The notes under the pieces are model-generated. The model was not told where the DNA came from. It saw nothing but the letters and a program-made list of their open reading frames with translations, and made no database searches. Positions 16,539 through 25,027 of a stretch of 32,903 nt of DNA are shown here, in pieces. The DNA comes from Novacetimonas cocois (GTDB lineage Bacteria; Pseudomonadota; Alphaproteobacteria; Acetobacterales; Acetobacteraceae): positions 52,135-85,037 of the forward strand of contig NZ_QEXL01000007.1 of NCBI RefSeq assembly GCF_003311635.1, written 5' to 3'. Each line of letters begins with the position of its first letter. Position 1 is the stretch's first letter. The position numbers were made by a program, and so were the translations under genes.

Positions 16539-17603
16539 ATGGAAACCGTCGAACGATCGGCCCTGAAAAAGGCGATTACCTTTTCCCGATTTGCGCTCCA
16601 GCAAAGGAAGGTGCGCAAAGTCAGGCTGGCTGAAATAACGCCCATCGGGCCGTCTGATGTCATACTTGATGGCAGCGAAACATCATGGTCCCCCACAGGT
16701 TTTCAGGCGACGAAGGGCAGGCGTTTTTCCGTTCGGGCGTCAGGCGCCAACATTATCGACAAACGGCTGGCGCTGTTTGTGCAGCCCAAATTTTCACTAT
16801 GGATCCGGATTGGTGGGAAAGCCCCCATACATAAGGTTCTTTTCGATGAAGAAACCGTTTTCGAAGCCTGGGCGGATGGAACGGTCGAAGCATTCGCAAA
16901 AGGATTGTCCCTGTGGGCGGACGATGCGGGGACCGTCATGCCGGGGCCGCGCAAGAGGTTTGGGGATGGCATCGGCGTTCTGGTAAGTGCCACCGACAGG
17001 CCGGTGACAAAACCCGACCTGCCCGAAAACTGGAAGTTCATGCCCCTGTTTGGCGCGGTCAACATCTTTTCCGGGGACAGCAATGACATAACGGTCAGGA
17101 CGTCCGAAGGGGACTGCTGCATCCTTCAGACCGATGTCGATGTTGCGTTGAATGACCAGACTGTTGCCGCATGGTCGTGGCTGGTTGAAAAGCTTCCGTC
17201 AGACCTGCCAGAAGATCTGGCGCTGACGCATGATTATATCAGCGTTGCGTTTGAATTCGATAATGGCCGCGATCTGACCTATATGTGGAGCAGGGAACTG
17301 CCTGCCGGTTATCACTTCCACTGCCCGCTTCCATGGTGGTGCCAGCGTGAGACACACTGGATTGTCAGATCCGGGACAAACGACCTCGGGACATGGCAGG
17401 AAGAGAAACGCCGTCTACTTTACGATTACCAGAAAGCCATTCCGGGCACGCCCCCATCCCGCATTACAGGCATCTGGCTGATCGCGAACTCCGTTTTCCA
17501 GCGCAGGGAGGGACGCGCGCGGTTCAGGGACATAAGGATCGAGGATCTCGGCGGGGGCACTCTGGCCAATGCCGGAAGTTATCTGAAATGCACCAGCACA
17601 TGA
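16539..17603 (+). CDS. DUF3047-like protein, unknown function
   Basis: A 354-residue protein. The C-terminal 170 residues resemble DUF3047: AWSWLVEKLPSDLPEDLALTHD, VAFEFDNGRDLTYMWSREL, THWIVRSGTNDLGTWQEEKR, then a DYQKAIPGTPPSRITGIWLIAN and a closing FRDIRIED. The N-terminal half is unfamiliar, with a beta-rich feel. No signal peptide or membrane segment is seen, although DUF3047 proteins are often secreted. The start ATG 16539 has AGGTGGGG about 6 bases upstream; a GTG four codons earlier overlaps this site. It is a single gene, divergent from the acyltransferase. The function is unknown, and the DUF assignment comes from pattern only. Confidence 0.65.
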   Translation: METVERSALKKAITFSRFALQQRKVRKVRLAEITPIGPSDVILDGSETSWSPTGFQATKGRRFSVRASGANIIDKRLALFVQPKFSLWIRIGGKAPIHKVLFDEETVFEAWADGTVEAFAKGLSLWADDAGTVMPGPRKRFGDGIGVLVSATDRPVTKPDLPENWKFMPLFGAVNIFSGDSNDITVRTSEGDCCILQTDVDVALNDQTVAAWSWLVEKLPSDLPEDLALTHDYISVAFEFDNGRDLTYMWSRELPAGYHFHCPLPWWCQRETHWIVRSGTNDLGTWQEEKRRLLYDYQKAIPGTPPSRITGIWLIANSVFQRREGRARFRDIRIEDLGGGTLANAGSYLKCTST

Positions 17604-17636
17604 CCGATCGGGTTTTTCCCGAAGGAATGGTGTAAT

Positions 17637-17727
17637 CGTAAAGGTTTTTTCGGTAAAGCTTTTTGCAAGAAGCGTTGAAAAGACGTCGCCTTTTTAAAAA
17701 AGGCGACACCCAAAAATTTCTACTATT
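17637..17727 (+). repeat. Dispersed palindromic element, copy D
   Basis: A full copy. The core palindrome is partly decayed (AAAGCTTTTTGCAAGAAGC). The second hairpin GTCGCC...GGCGAC is intact (17686-17707), followed by ACCCAAAAATTTC. It lies between codirectional genes. Confidence 0.8.
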
Positions 17728-17779
17728 TTTTATCCGGCTGTTTTCAGATAATCCCCTGCCATTGCAAGAGACGACCCAT

Positions 17780-18235
17780 ATGTTTGACATCCGCGAAGAT
17801 GACCTGTCAGGGGAGCAGACGCGCGCGCTGCTCGCCCTGCATCTTGACAGAATGCACGCCTTTTCGCCCCCCGGCCATGCCCTTGATTTCTCAGGCCTCG
17901 CCACGCCAGAGGTGACAGTCTGGACGGCGTGGCATCAGGGCCATATCGCCGGGATAGGCGCATTGAAAATGCTGTCGTCCGATACGGGCGAAGTAAAATC
18001 CATGCGGACGCATCCCGATTTCCTTCGCAAGGGCGTGGGAACCGCGATCCTTGAAACCATTATCGCGACCGCGAAAAAACGGGACCTCCGGCGGTTGAGC
18101 CTGGAAACCGGCAGCGGCGCGGCGTTCGACCCGGCGCTGTCCCTTTACCATCGGCACGGTTTTGAAACTGGCGACGCATTCGGTTCCTATACATGCAACG
18201 ACTTTACCCGGTGTCTGCATCTCGACCTGAGATGA
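17780..18235 (+). CDS. GNAT family N-acetyltransferase
   Basis: A 151-residue acetyl-CoA-dependent acetyltransferase. Motif A is VKSMRTHPDFLRKGVGTAIL, with R-K-G-V-G-T as the acetyl-CoA pyrophosphate loop. LSLYHRHGFE is the motif B tail with the tyrosine. The N-terminal half is short, as is usual in the PhnO/YitI-like group. The start ATG 17780 has AAGAG upstream; the longer frame from 17663 is copy D read through. It converges on hsp20 with a small hairpin between. The substrate is unknown: a small amine or a protein. Confidence 0.88.
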   Translation: MFDIREDDLSGEQTRALLALHLDRMHAFSPPGHALDFSGLATPEVTVWTAWHQGHIAGIGALKMLSSDTGEVKSMRTHPDFLRKGVGTAILETIIATAKKRDLRRLSLETGSGAAFDPALSLYHRHGFETGDAFGSYTCNDFTRCLHLDLR

Positions 18236-18253
18236 ACACCGGGTAAATCATTC

Positions 18254-18270
18254 ATTCCCGGAACGGGAAT
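18254..18270. terminator. Short hairpin between convergent GNAT and hsp20
   Basis: ATTCCCG (18254-18260) pairs with CGGGAAT (18264-18270) over a 3-base loop, midway between the two stop codons. It has no T-run on either strand, so this is tentative. Confidence 0.35.
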
Positions 18271-18288
18271 CCTGAATGTCGATCGGGT

Positions 18289-18768
18289 TTAGTCCGCCTT
18301 GACCTCGATCTTTCGTTCCGCCGGCTTGGCCGGTTCGCGGCGCGGCAGAAAGATTTTCAGGACGCCATTCTTGATGCTGGCCGTGATGCCATCCGCGTTG
18401 ATGTCATCGGACAGGGTAAAATGTTCCGAAAACGCGCCGAAGCTGCGCCCGGAGACGTGCTGCTTCTGCTCGGTCCCTTCAATCGGGCTCTTTTTTTCAC
18501 CGGAAATCGTCATGACCCCGTTCGTGGTGCTCAGGGTAATGTCTTTTTCCGAACAGCCGGGAACTTCGATGAAAATGTGATAGCCAGATGCGTCTTCCGT
18601 AATATCCGTGGCCCCTATGCGCCCGGTTCCGAATGTATCGGGCGCACGGTAATCCTCGATAAGCCGGCCCATCTGGCGCTGCAGGACCGCAAAGGGATCC
18701 ACGGTCCGTCCCTCACGATTGACGGAAGCATGCTGCGGCACGGCGATGAATGCAGGACGCGTGATCAT
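18289..18768 (-). CDS. Small heat shock protein, Hsp20/alpha-crystallin family
   Basis: A 159-residue holdase chaperone. The alpha-crystallin domain spans about residues 52-150: GATDITEDASGYHIFIEVPGCSEKDI, TTNGVMTISGEKK, and FSEHFTLSDDINADGITASIKNGVLKIFLPR. The IKNGVLKIFLPR end matches the family ANGVLTVTLPK motif. The N-terminus (DPFAVLQRQMGRLIEDY) follows the class A pattern. Start at ATG 18768 with AGGAGAGA upstream. A Fnr-like box lies 95 bases upstream. It stands alone, convergent with a GNAT gene. The role is protection of unfolding proteins under heat, acid or ethanol stress. Confidence 0.93.
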   Translation of the reverse strand: MITRPAFIAVPQHASVNREGRTVDPFAVLQRQMGRLIEDYRAPDTFGTGRIGATDITEDASGYHIFIEVPGCSEKDITLSTTNGVMTISGEKKSPIEGTEQKQHVSGRSFGAFSEHFTLSDDINADGITASIKNGVLKIFLPRREPAKPAERKIEVKAD

Positions 18769-18862
18769 GAAATCTCTCCTGACAAAATAAGAATATTATT
18801 CGATCCGGGATATGGCTTTTCCCGTCTGGCACAAAGCCTGTAACAGGCATGGCCGTCAGACA

Positions 18863-18876
18863 GTGATCCAGATCAA
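18863..18876. promoter_or_regulatory. Fnr/FixK-like box upstream of hsp20
   Basis: GTGATCCAGATCAA matches the TTGAT-N4-ATCAA consensus at 9 of 10 fixed positions (TTGAT-CTGG-ATCAC on the minus strand). It lies 95 bases upstream of the hsp20 start. No clear -10 box is visible at the matching spacing. Confidence 0.4.
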
Positions 18877-19000
18877 TCTAGCCATGCTGCCAATTCCATG
18901 CTGAAATGATAAGTCATCAATGCAAATTTCATCATGAATACTATTGAAACAGGAAATTATATAATATTCAGAATAAAAATATTTCGGAAATGCGAAAACA

Positions 19001-19027
19001 CCTGAAACCGGAGCCTCCGGTTTCAGG
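19001..19027 (-). terminator. Intrinsic terminator-like hairpin
   Basis: CCTGAAACCGGA (19001-19012) pairs perfectly with TCCGGTTTCAGG (19016-19027) over three bases. On the minus strand it is followed by TGTTTTC. It lies 166 bases beyond the stop of the small protein encoded at 19194-19436, which it probably terminates. Confidence 0.55.
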
Positions 19028-19193
19028 TTGACGGATGATATGGCGTTTTATGGCCTGCCACGTCATCGTCCGATGTCCCGATCGGGATCCCCTGCCGTAT
19101 ATTCAGGAACGAATCTCAATCCAGACATGCGTCAGGGACCGTCGCGCATGAAAAGACAGCCTGCCCTTCCATACCCATCGAACGCGGACGTTC

Positions 19194-19436
19194 CTATTTC
19201 TTGGCGGCGGCGCGTCGTCCCAGCAACTGGATTTCCGCTGCGTTCATGTTTTCAGGCTCGACCGTTCCCTTGCGGGCAATGGCCTGTTCCTCTTCCGTGG
19301 CATGTTCGCCACCTTTGAGGACATGCTCAGAAAGGCGGGCCCTTTCTGCCGGTGTCAGGAGATCTGGCGAATGGGTGGCCTTGCGCACCAGATCATGGAT
19401 GGAACCCGCCGCATGGGGAACGCGATGCTCTTTCAT
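19194..19436 (-). CDS. Small hypothetical protein (80 residues)
   Basis: An 80-residue hydrophilic, mostly helical protein. The start ATG 19436 (MKEHRVPHAAG) is chosen because AAGGAG lies upstream; the longer frame from 19493 has no ribosome binding site. It is rich in Ala, Glu and Arg (LLTPAERARLSEHVLKGGEHATEEEQ), has no cysteine, and no signal or membrane segment. The composition suggests a cytosolic stress-linked protein, but no family is recognised. It lies alone between hsp20 and nhaA, with a terminator hairpin downstream. Confidence 0.6.
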   Translation of the reverse strand: MKEHRVPHAAGSIHDLVRKATHSPDLLTPAERARLSEHVLKGGEHATEEEQAIARKGTVEPENMNAAEIQLLGRRAAAKK

Positions 19437-19859
19437 TATAATCCAACTCCTTGATTGTGTAAGGATATGTGGAACGGATATGCGGATGCTCAATGTGCAA
19501 ACGGAAATATTTTTTATATGAATGACGCATTAATCCATATTTATTGAATATGGCTGACCTGTCATTCCAGTCGTGGATTACCCCTGTCCCAGGAACACCG
19601 CCTGTTCCCGCCCTGCATAAAGCACGCTTCACAGCGCCCGTGGTTCCAGCGTCGCGTTCCCTATGAAATTCCGTAAATCATTACGCAGTTTCTGGCGAAG
19701 CTTTTTTCAAAAATCTTCTGGGAATAAAGCATTTTAAAAAAAGGCAGCACCTGAAAGCTTTCGTTTTCCATCCCCCACCGGGACGGCATATTCGCGATAC
19801 AGGATACCCGGCATAATCATCGGCTTGTATGGCGGCCCTGACTCCTTCAACAAGGGGGA
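19437..19859. other. Intergenic stretch between the small ORF and nhaA
   Basis: A 423-base divergent gap. The first 120 bases are AT-rich and probably carry the promoter of the small gene. Repeat copy E occupies 19687-19768. No open frame here is supported. Confidence 0.5.
19687..19768 (+). repeat. Dispersed palindromic element, copy E
   Basis: The most decayed copy. GAAGCTTTTTTCAAAAATCTTC forms the core with one mismatch pair, then the second hairpin is reduced to AAGCATTTTAAAAAAAGGC. CAGCACCTGAAAGCTTTCG is the outer flank. It lies upstream of nhaA. Confidence 0.6.
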
Positions 19860-21032
19860 ATGACCGACACCCCCATTACGCCTGCGGCGCATATCCGGCG
19901 TTTCCTGGGCTCCCCTGCCGGCGGGGCGTCCGTCCTGCTGCTTGCGTCGCTGGCGGGCCTTGCCTGGGCGAACTCGCCCTGGGCGGCGGATTATGCCGCC
20001 CTGATCGCAACGCCCATGACGCTTTCCTTCCTTGGGGAACGGGGGCCGGACAATATCGCGGCATGGATCTCCGACGGGTTCATGAGCCTGTTTTTTCTGG
20101 TGGTCATTCTTGAAATCAGGAAAGAAATCATTTCAGGACACCTTTCATCGCTGCGCCATATCGCCCTGCCGCTGATCGGGGCGCTGGGCGGGATGATCGT
20201 GCCTGCGCTGACATACCTGCTGGTGACATCCGGACATCCGGACGCAATGCGCGGCTGGGCCATTCCCGTCGCGACGGACGCGGCGTTCACGCTGCCGATC
20301 ATTCTTGCCCTTGGCCGGCATGTCTCGGCCGGGGGCAGGGCATGGCTGATGGCGCTTGCCATTTTCGATGACGTGCTGGGTATCGTCGTGATCGCCCTGT
20401 TTTATGGCGGCAGCCTGTACTGGCCCGCGCTGCTGGCGACCCTGGCCGTCACGGCCACGCTGATCGGGGCGAACAGGGTCGGGATCAGGACGTTATGGGG
20501 TTACGCTGCCGGTGGCCTCCTGCTGTGGGCGTCGCTTCTGGCGTCCGGCCTGCACCCGACCCTTGCCGGGGTGGTGACCGGCCTCTGCCTGCCCGCAGCG
20601 GCGCGTGGACAGGGGGCCGCGCCGCTCGACAGGGTGGCATCCATGCTGGGGCCTTTCGTCACATGGGTGGTCCTGCCGTTTTTCGGATTCATGAACGTGG
20701 GCGTAACACTCAGGGGCATGCATGCGGGCATGATGCTGGACGCCGTGCCGCTGGGGATCATGGCGGGGCTGATGATCGGCAAGCCCGTTGGCGTATTCGG
20801 GGCGACGCTGCTGTCGGTCCGGCTGGGGATTGCGGCACGTCCCGCCGGAACGCCGACGACAATGCTGTTTGGCCTTTCGCTTCTGTGCGGCATCGGATTT
20901 ACGATCAGCCTGTTTATCGCGAACCTGACATTCCCCGCCCCGGACCTTGTAATGCCGGCCAAGATGGGAATCTTTGCCGGTTCCGTCCTGTCCGCCCTGG
21001 CGGGATGGCTGTGGCTGCGTTTCACGCCATGA
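19860..21032 (+). CDS. nhaA: Na+/H+ antiporter NhaA
   Basis: A 390-residue inner-membrane antiporter that exports Na+ in exchange for two H+ and controls internal pH and sodium. All key residues of the E. coli enzyme have counterparts: the TM2 aspartate in WISDGFMSLFFLVVILEIRKE, the TM4 aspartate in PVATDAAFTLPI, and the TM5 pair in AIFDDVLGIVVIALFY. The lysine of TM10 is in MIGKPVGVFG. The LLCGIGFTISLFIANL motif closes the core. About twelve membrane segments fit. Start at ATG 19860 with AAGGGGG upstream. It is a single gene, convergent with the MFS exporter. Base composition resembles the neighbours on the right. Confidence 0.95.
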   Translation: MTDTPITPAAHIRRFLGSPAGGASVLLLASLAGLAWANSPWAADYAALIATPMTLSFLGERGPDNIAAWISDGFMSLFFLVVILEIRKEIISGHLSSLRHIALPLIGALGGMIVPALTYLLVTSGHPDAMRGWAIPVATDAAFTLPIILALGRHVSAGGRAWLMALAIFDDVLGIVVIALFYGGSLYWPALLATLAVTATLIGANRVGIRTLWGYAAGGLLLWASLLASGLHPTLAGVVTGLCLPAAARGQGAAPLDRVASMLGPFVTWVVLPFFGFMNVGVTLRGMHAGMMLDAVPLGIMAGLMIGKPVGVFGATLLSVRLGIAARPAGTPTTMLFGLSLLCGIGFTISLFIANLTFPAPDLVMPAKMGIFAGSVLSALAGWLWLRFTP

Positions 21033-21077
21033 CACGCAGCGCCTGAAGGCCGGTTGAAAAGCGCCCTTTACATATTT

Positions 21078-22451
21078 TCAATCGGTTTCCTTCCGATGAT
21101 GTTCGCGCCGGACAATGCGGCGCGAAACACTCAGGACCGCACCCCCAAGCGCAAAGCCCGTCGCCAGTTCAAGGCAGTGAACCGCGCCCCCGCTGCCCCG
21201 CGACAGGCCAAGGACCAGGGCCACCAGCGCCGATCCCAACGCCCAGCCCATCGTTCGCGCGACCGCCAGCATGCCGCTGGCCGCCCCGCTGCGGGTTGTG
21301 GGTCCCGCGGTCATGACCGCCAGGTTGTTGGGGGTCTGGTAAAACCCGAACCCGATCCCGCACAGCCCCATGCGCCACACGACATTCCCGAACGATGGAT
21401 GGGCGGGCATGATGCTCAGCATCGCCAGCCCCGTCGCCAGGATCGCAAGCCCGATGCTGCTCAGCACGGAGGCGGGATGCCGCGCGGCCAGCCGCCCAGC
21501 AAAGGGTGCCGCGACGGCCACCAGCAGGGGCCACGGGGTAATCAGCAGGCCGGTCGTCACGGCGGACTGGTGCATGACCGTCTGGAACAGGAACGGCAGC
21601 GCGACATAGGCCAGAATCTGCGCGGCATAGGCGCAGATCGACGTCAGGATCGACAGCGAGAACAGTGGAATCGCCAGAAGGTCAAGCGGCAGCATCGGCG
21701 TCTGCTGGTGCCGCTGCTGCCGCCACAGGGCGATGGCACAGGCAAGGCCCGCGCCCATCTCCATCCCCGCCAGCCACGGCTCCTTCTGTCCCAGCGCATT
21801 GACCCCGAGCACGCCCAGCCCCAGCGCCCCCACATTCAGCAGGCCGCCGGTCCAGTCGAACGCGAACGGGTGGCGCGGGCTGCTCGGGGCGACCCGCAGG
21901 AACACGAAAACCCCGGCCAGGCCAACCGGCAGGTTGATCAGGAACAGCCACGTCCATGACGCAAGGGCAAGGACGGCAGCCGCCAGGGTCGGGCCGATCG
22001 CGGCGGAAATCGCAACGGCCAGCGCGATGATGGCAAACGCCCGGTGCAGCATGGCCCTGGGATAAACGCTCCGGACCAGCGCCCCGCTCAACGCGCCCAT
22101 GCAGGCCCCGCCAATCCCCTGCAGGACGCGCGCGCCCACCAGCGCGCCAAGCGACCCCGAAAGCGCGCAGCCAAGGGACGCCACGGTAAAAAGCGCCATC
22201 CCGAAACCGTACACCCGTTTGAGGCCCTGCGACCCCGCCACGGCGGCGGCGGGCAGAAGACTGACCGCGACCGCCAGCTGGTACGCATTGACGATCCAGA
22301 CCGTCAGCGCGTCGCTACACGCCAGGTCGCGCGCAATCGTGGGAAGCGCGATATTGGCGATCGCGCCATCCAGCCCCGCCAGGACAATGCCAAGCACGGC
22401 GCAGAGCATGACCAGCCGGCGCTGCGTATCGGAAACAGGCTGATCGGTCAT
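21078..22451 (-). CDS. MFS transporter, DHA2-type drug exporter
   Basis: A 457-residue major facilitator protein. The N-terminal motif LDGAIANIALPTIARDL, followed by WIVNAYQLAVAVSLLPAAA, is the DHA2 (EmrB/QacA) signature with the acidic residue in TM1. The family motif GARVLQGIGGACMGAL is next. About fourteen hydrophobic segments are present. The start ATG 22451 (MTDQPVSDTQRR) is preferred, because the upstream part of the long frame is not hydrophobic. The ribosome binding site is weak. It exports a drug-like or toxic compound in exchange for protons; no partner membrane-fusion protein is adjacent. Regulation is not visible. Confidence 0.88.
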   Translation of the reverse strand: MTDQPVSDTQRRLVMLCAVLGIVLAGLDGAIANIALPTIARDLACSDALTVWIVNAYQLAVAVSLLPAAAVAGSQGLKRVYGFGMALFTVASLGCALSGSLGALVGARVLQGIGGACMGALSGALVRSVYPRAMLHRAFAIIALAVAISAAIGPTLAAAVLALASWTWLFLINLPVGLAGVFVFLRVAPSSPRHPFAFDWTGGLLNVGALGLGVLGVNALGQKEPWLAGMEMGAGLACAIALWRQQRHQQTPMLPLDLLAIPLFSLSILTSICAYAAQILAYVALPFLFQTVMHQSAVTTGLLITPWPLLVAVAAPFAGRLAARHPASVLSSIGLAILATGLAMLSIMPAHPSFGNVVWRMGLCGIGFGFYQTPNNLAVMTAGPTTRSGAASGMLAVARTMGWALGSALVALVLGLSRGSGGAVHCLELATGFALGGAVLSVSRRIVRREHHRKETD

Positions 22452-22775
22452 GGGACGCCGGCACGCAGGATCATTGCGGCGGCGGCAGGCACATGTTCGG
22501 ACAGCTTTCGTGTCAGGATGGGCATGCAGGTCTCCGGACTGTTCAGGGCGCTTCGCATTCCTGTGCCGGAACGATACAGACAATGGACCATATTGCACAA
22601 TTCGCCCGCCCCGATGGCCGCCCACGGTGGAACGCCGTTACGACCCGCATTTACAGGGCAGCCCGATGTATCAGCCTCCCGTGACGGTCATCCTGATGCC
22701 GGCTGTTCATGGGATTTATTATCGGATGCTGGAAAATTATTGTTGATCCAAGCCACAGACCGCACAGGACGCCCC
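22452..22775. other. Divergent intergenic region, MFS / small secreted protein
   Basis: A 324-base gap with no supported gene. A possible MFS promoter (TTGTGC and TATCGT with 18 bases between) lies on the minus strand around 22575-22605. No operator-like repeat was found. Confidence 0.35.
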
Positions 22776-23069
22776 ATGAAAATCCGAGCGCCATTTTTCT
22801 GTCTGGCATATCTTACGATCACCTGTTCGGCCATCGCCCGGGCTGAAGACAGGTTCCCCGATGATGTCGCCGTTTTTGTCCATGATGCGGATATCTGCCG
22901 GTACCTTTCCGGCGAATGGGACAGCAGCCTGCCTGAGCGCCGAAAAGATGCGCTGACGAAGGAAATCGGGAAAAAGTGCGGTGACATATATGAAAGGCAG
23001 AAACGCATCGAAGAAAAATACAGCAAGAATCAGGACGTCATGATGAAACTAAAATCGTATGATTTTTAA
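22776..23069 (+). CDS. Small secreted protein with two cysteines
   Basis: A 97-residue protein with a signal peptide (MKIRAPFFCLAYLTITCSAIARA) and probable cleavage near residue 23. The mature part follows the pattern of a small family of proteobacterial secreted proteins: ICRYLSGEW...ERRKDALTKEIGKKCGDIYERQ...KYSKNQDVMMKL. The two cysteines C41 and C68 may form a disulphide. Start at ATG 22776 with AGGA upstream; the long frame from 22044 is not real coding. The function is unknown. It precedes another small secreted protein in the same direction. Confidence 0.6.
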   Translation: MKIRAPFFCLAYLTITCSAIARAEDRFPDDVAVFVHDADICRYLSGEWDSSLPERRKDALTKEIGKKCGDIYERQKRIEEKYSKNQDVMMKLKSYDF

Positions 23070-23485
23070 TGCCGCATCGGACACAGGGGGGATCCGCAAA
23101 GATTTCCTGCCAGATCCCACGGTCCCGCCGTCTGGTATGGACCTTGTGTCCGTTGGATGGAAATTATCTTCCTTGCACAGGACAGAAGATAAAAACCTGC
23201 CTGAGATTCCTGCCATCACCGTGCCCCGCAACCTCAAGTCAGGTCGCATCATGGCAAAGCGCGGGATGACGCATGATCCCGACGAAGAATTCGACCGCCC
23301 GCGTGTTCCCAAGGGTCATCGCCTTCGTCGTCATGTTCTCTATCGGCAGTGCCCTGGCCAATGGAACAGACGTACTGGTGGCAGTTACCCGCATCACGGA
23401 CAGGCAATCGCACCTGTTTCTTGACCGAAAGAGAAAACCCCCTGAAGGTAAGAAAATGGTTTCGATACCGGAAAGGAAATCACCC
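23070..23485. other. Gap with a possible gene remnant
   Basis: A 416-base gap. A frame at 23273-23485 is open and in phase with the next gene, and includes a signal-peptide-like stretch (VIAFVVMFSIGSALANG). It has no ribosome binding site or family match, so it may be a remnant of a secreted protein gene. Nothing else is seen. Confidence 0.35.
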
Positions 23486-23983
23486 ATGCGGCCTATTATC
23501 GTTGCCGTGACCGCACTGGCCTTATCAACAACGTTTCATCTTCACGCGGCAGAAGCGCAAGACGTGCACATACTACCTTTTCCCCAGATTGAGGGGGCCT
23601 GGTCGTGTGAGGGATATTTCATCCGAAACAGGCGTCCGATCGCGTCGAACATCTCCATCACGCGCGATGCTGGCAGTGGCGCGCTGGTCCTTCATCACGA
23701 CGACAGGCCGCCTGGTCCATACCATTCACTGGAGGTCTGGAGTAATGGCAAGGATGGTTCCGTGAAGTCATCAATCAGTGATGCATATGGCATGCGCTGG
23801 TTCACTGCACGCGACTGGGACGGGAAGATTCTGAAACTGGATCGAACCGATGGTGGCACGGTGGTCGAGCAGTTTACCTATGAGTTCAGAGACGCAGACA
23901 CACTGAAAATCGATTGGGCCATCAGTCACAACGGAACCCCGCTGACGATTGGCGATACGCTCACATGCCACCGAACGGCCTAG
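23486..23983 (+). CDS. Secreted protein of unknown function
   Basis: A 165-residue protein. The start ATG 23486 (MRPIIVAVTALALSTTF) is set by GAAAGGAAAT directly upstream. Signal peptide to about residue 24 (HLHAAEAQ). The mature part is beta-rich: GAWSCEGYFIRNRRP, SNISITRDAG, ALVLHHDDRPPG, VWSNGKDGSVKSSIS, and ending in LTCHRTA. Two cysteines, C41 and one near the C-terminus, could close a barrel, so a lipocalin-like fold is possible, but this is a guess. Repeat copy F follows. Confidence 0.65.
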   Translation: MRPIIVAVTALALSTTFHLHAAEAQDVHILPFPQIEGAWSCEGYFIRNRRPIASNISITRDAGSGALVLHHDDRPPGPYHSLEVWSNGKDGSVKSSISDAYGMRWFTARDWDGKILKLDRTDGGTVVEQFTYEFRDADTLKIDWAISHNGTPLTIGDTLTCHRTA

Positions 23984-24008
23984 GGACTGTTTCAAAAAAC
24001 CTGCCCAT

Positions 24009-24099
24009 GAAACATCCTGTAATCATCAAGAAGTTTTTGGTGAAGCTTTTTTCAAAAAGCTTCAGGTAACGCCGCATGCGTCTGTCACCCAATAACAGG
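24009..24099 (+). repeat. Dispersed palindromic element, copy F
   Basis: The core is AAGCTTTTTTCAAAAAGCTT (24043-24062). The 5' flank GAAACATCCTGTAATCAT is shared with copies B and G. The second hairpin is decayed, and CACCCAATAACAGG marks the right flank. It lies between convergent genes. Confidence 0.75.
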
Positions 24100-24161
24100 G
24101 GCGACAGACACAGCAGCCCATCAGCCTCGCAGAACGCGATCACGCCAACCGACAGCGCGCC

Positions 24162-24836
24162 CTAATTCTGGTCAGGAAAGATCCTGTGTTCCGCACGCAG
24201 GTCCCATCGGATCTGAAAGGGCGTGGTCCCACGATATGCCCCGACATGCACATGCGGCGCGCGGGCAAACCCGTTATTCCCGTCGAGGGCCACGACCTGT
24301 CCCGCGCTCACCCTGTCGCCGATCCTGACCCTGATGTCCGTCACATGGGCATATGCCACGATCAGGTCGTCGGCACGCCGGAACACGATGAAGCTGGGCA
24401 GCGACGGCTTCATGGATCCGGGCGTATTCGTAACCGGGTTATTGGAAACCCCGACAACCGTCCCGGTGAATGGGGCCAGGACCTCGGTATGCCAGCCGTA
24501 CCAGTCCTCATTCCGTTTCCCGTCAGTCCGGAACAGCCTGAAAAACCCGTTTTCCCTGTCGATCATCCCGCCGATGACAAGGCAATCCGTCCCGAGCGCA
24601 TCGCCCAGTTGCCTGAGCTCGCCATCGGGATGCTCCGCGCATACGAACCGCTGGTTGAAAAGGGGCGAGAGCACGACGGATTCAATGGGCGCCGATGCCG
24701 GAAGGTCGGCCCTTGCAAAAAGGCCCGGCGCCTGCGGAAAATGGGGGAGCGTCACCGGGGCGGCGGACGCCGCGGACATGCCCGAAAGCAGGAGGAGGGC
24801 CGTGATCAAATACCGCAATGCCAAAGGGAACCTCAC
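24162..24836 (-). CDS. M23-like peptidase domain protein, secreted
   Basis: A 224-residue protein. Signal peptide: hydrophobic YLITALLLLSGMSAASA, to about residue 25. The C-terminal lysostaphin-like fold is visible: VLAPFTGTVVGVSNN, LIVAYAHVTDIRVRIGDRVSAGQ and the HVH pair (H195, H197). H164 (YAH) is also present. The first metal motif HxxxD is not intact: the expected positions hold G114 and E118, with H116 nearby. Such degenerate members often do not cut peptidoglycan. The start appears to be a GTG at 24836 with a weak ribosome binding site. It is a single gene, with a repeat on each side. The target is unknown. Confidence 0.7.
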   Translation of the reverse strand: MRFPLALRYLITALLLLSGMSAASAAPVTLPHFPQAPGLFARADLPASAPIESVVLSPLFNQRFVCAEHPDGELRQLGDALGTDCLVIGGMIDRENGFFRLFRTDGKRNEDWYGWHTEVLAPFTGTVVGVSNNPVTNTPGSMKPSLPSFIVFRRADDLIVAYAHVTDIRVRIGDRVSAGQVVALDGNNGFARAPHVHVGAYRGTTPFQIRWDLRAEHRIFPDQN

Positions 24837-25027
24837 AGGTCGAAAATAATCGTCATGAATGCGATCAATGCCTGTGATGTATGACAGATAAACAGCGCAT
24901 CAGGATATTAAACTATCGCAACGAAATGGCAACATGATGCGCCGTTACGGTGTCCCGCAAATAAATGATGGGATATCGCCAGAAGACAGGTTGTCTGTAA
25001 AAAGTAATGACAATTTCAATGCGATTT

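Larger units (their letters stand above)
18769..19193. other. Intergenic stretch between hsp20 and the small ORF
   Basis: A 425-base gap with no gene. It holds the hsp20 leader and Fnr-like box, an AT-rich tract (about 18900-18990), and the terminator hairpin at 19001-19027. The rest shows nothing clear. Confidence 0.5.

Noticed and set aside
22044-22775. A 244-codon extension of the small secreted protein.
   Set aside because: It runs antisense through the MFS gene, is Arg/Gln-rich and hides the signal peptide; the ATG at 22776 has its own ribosome binding site.
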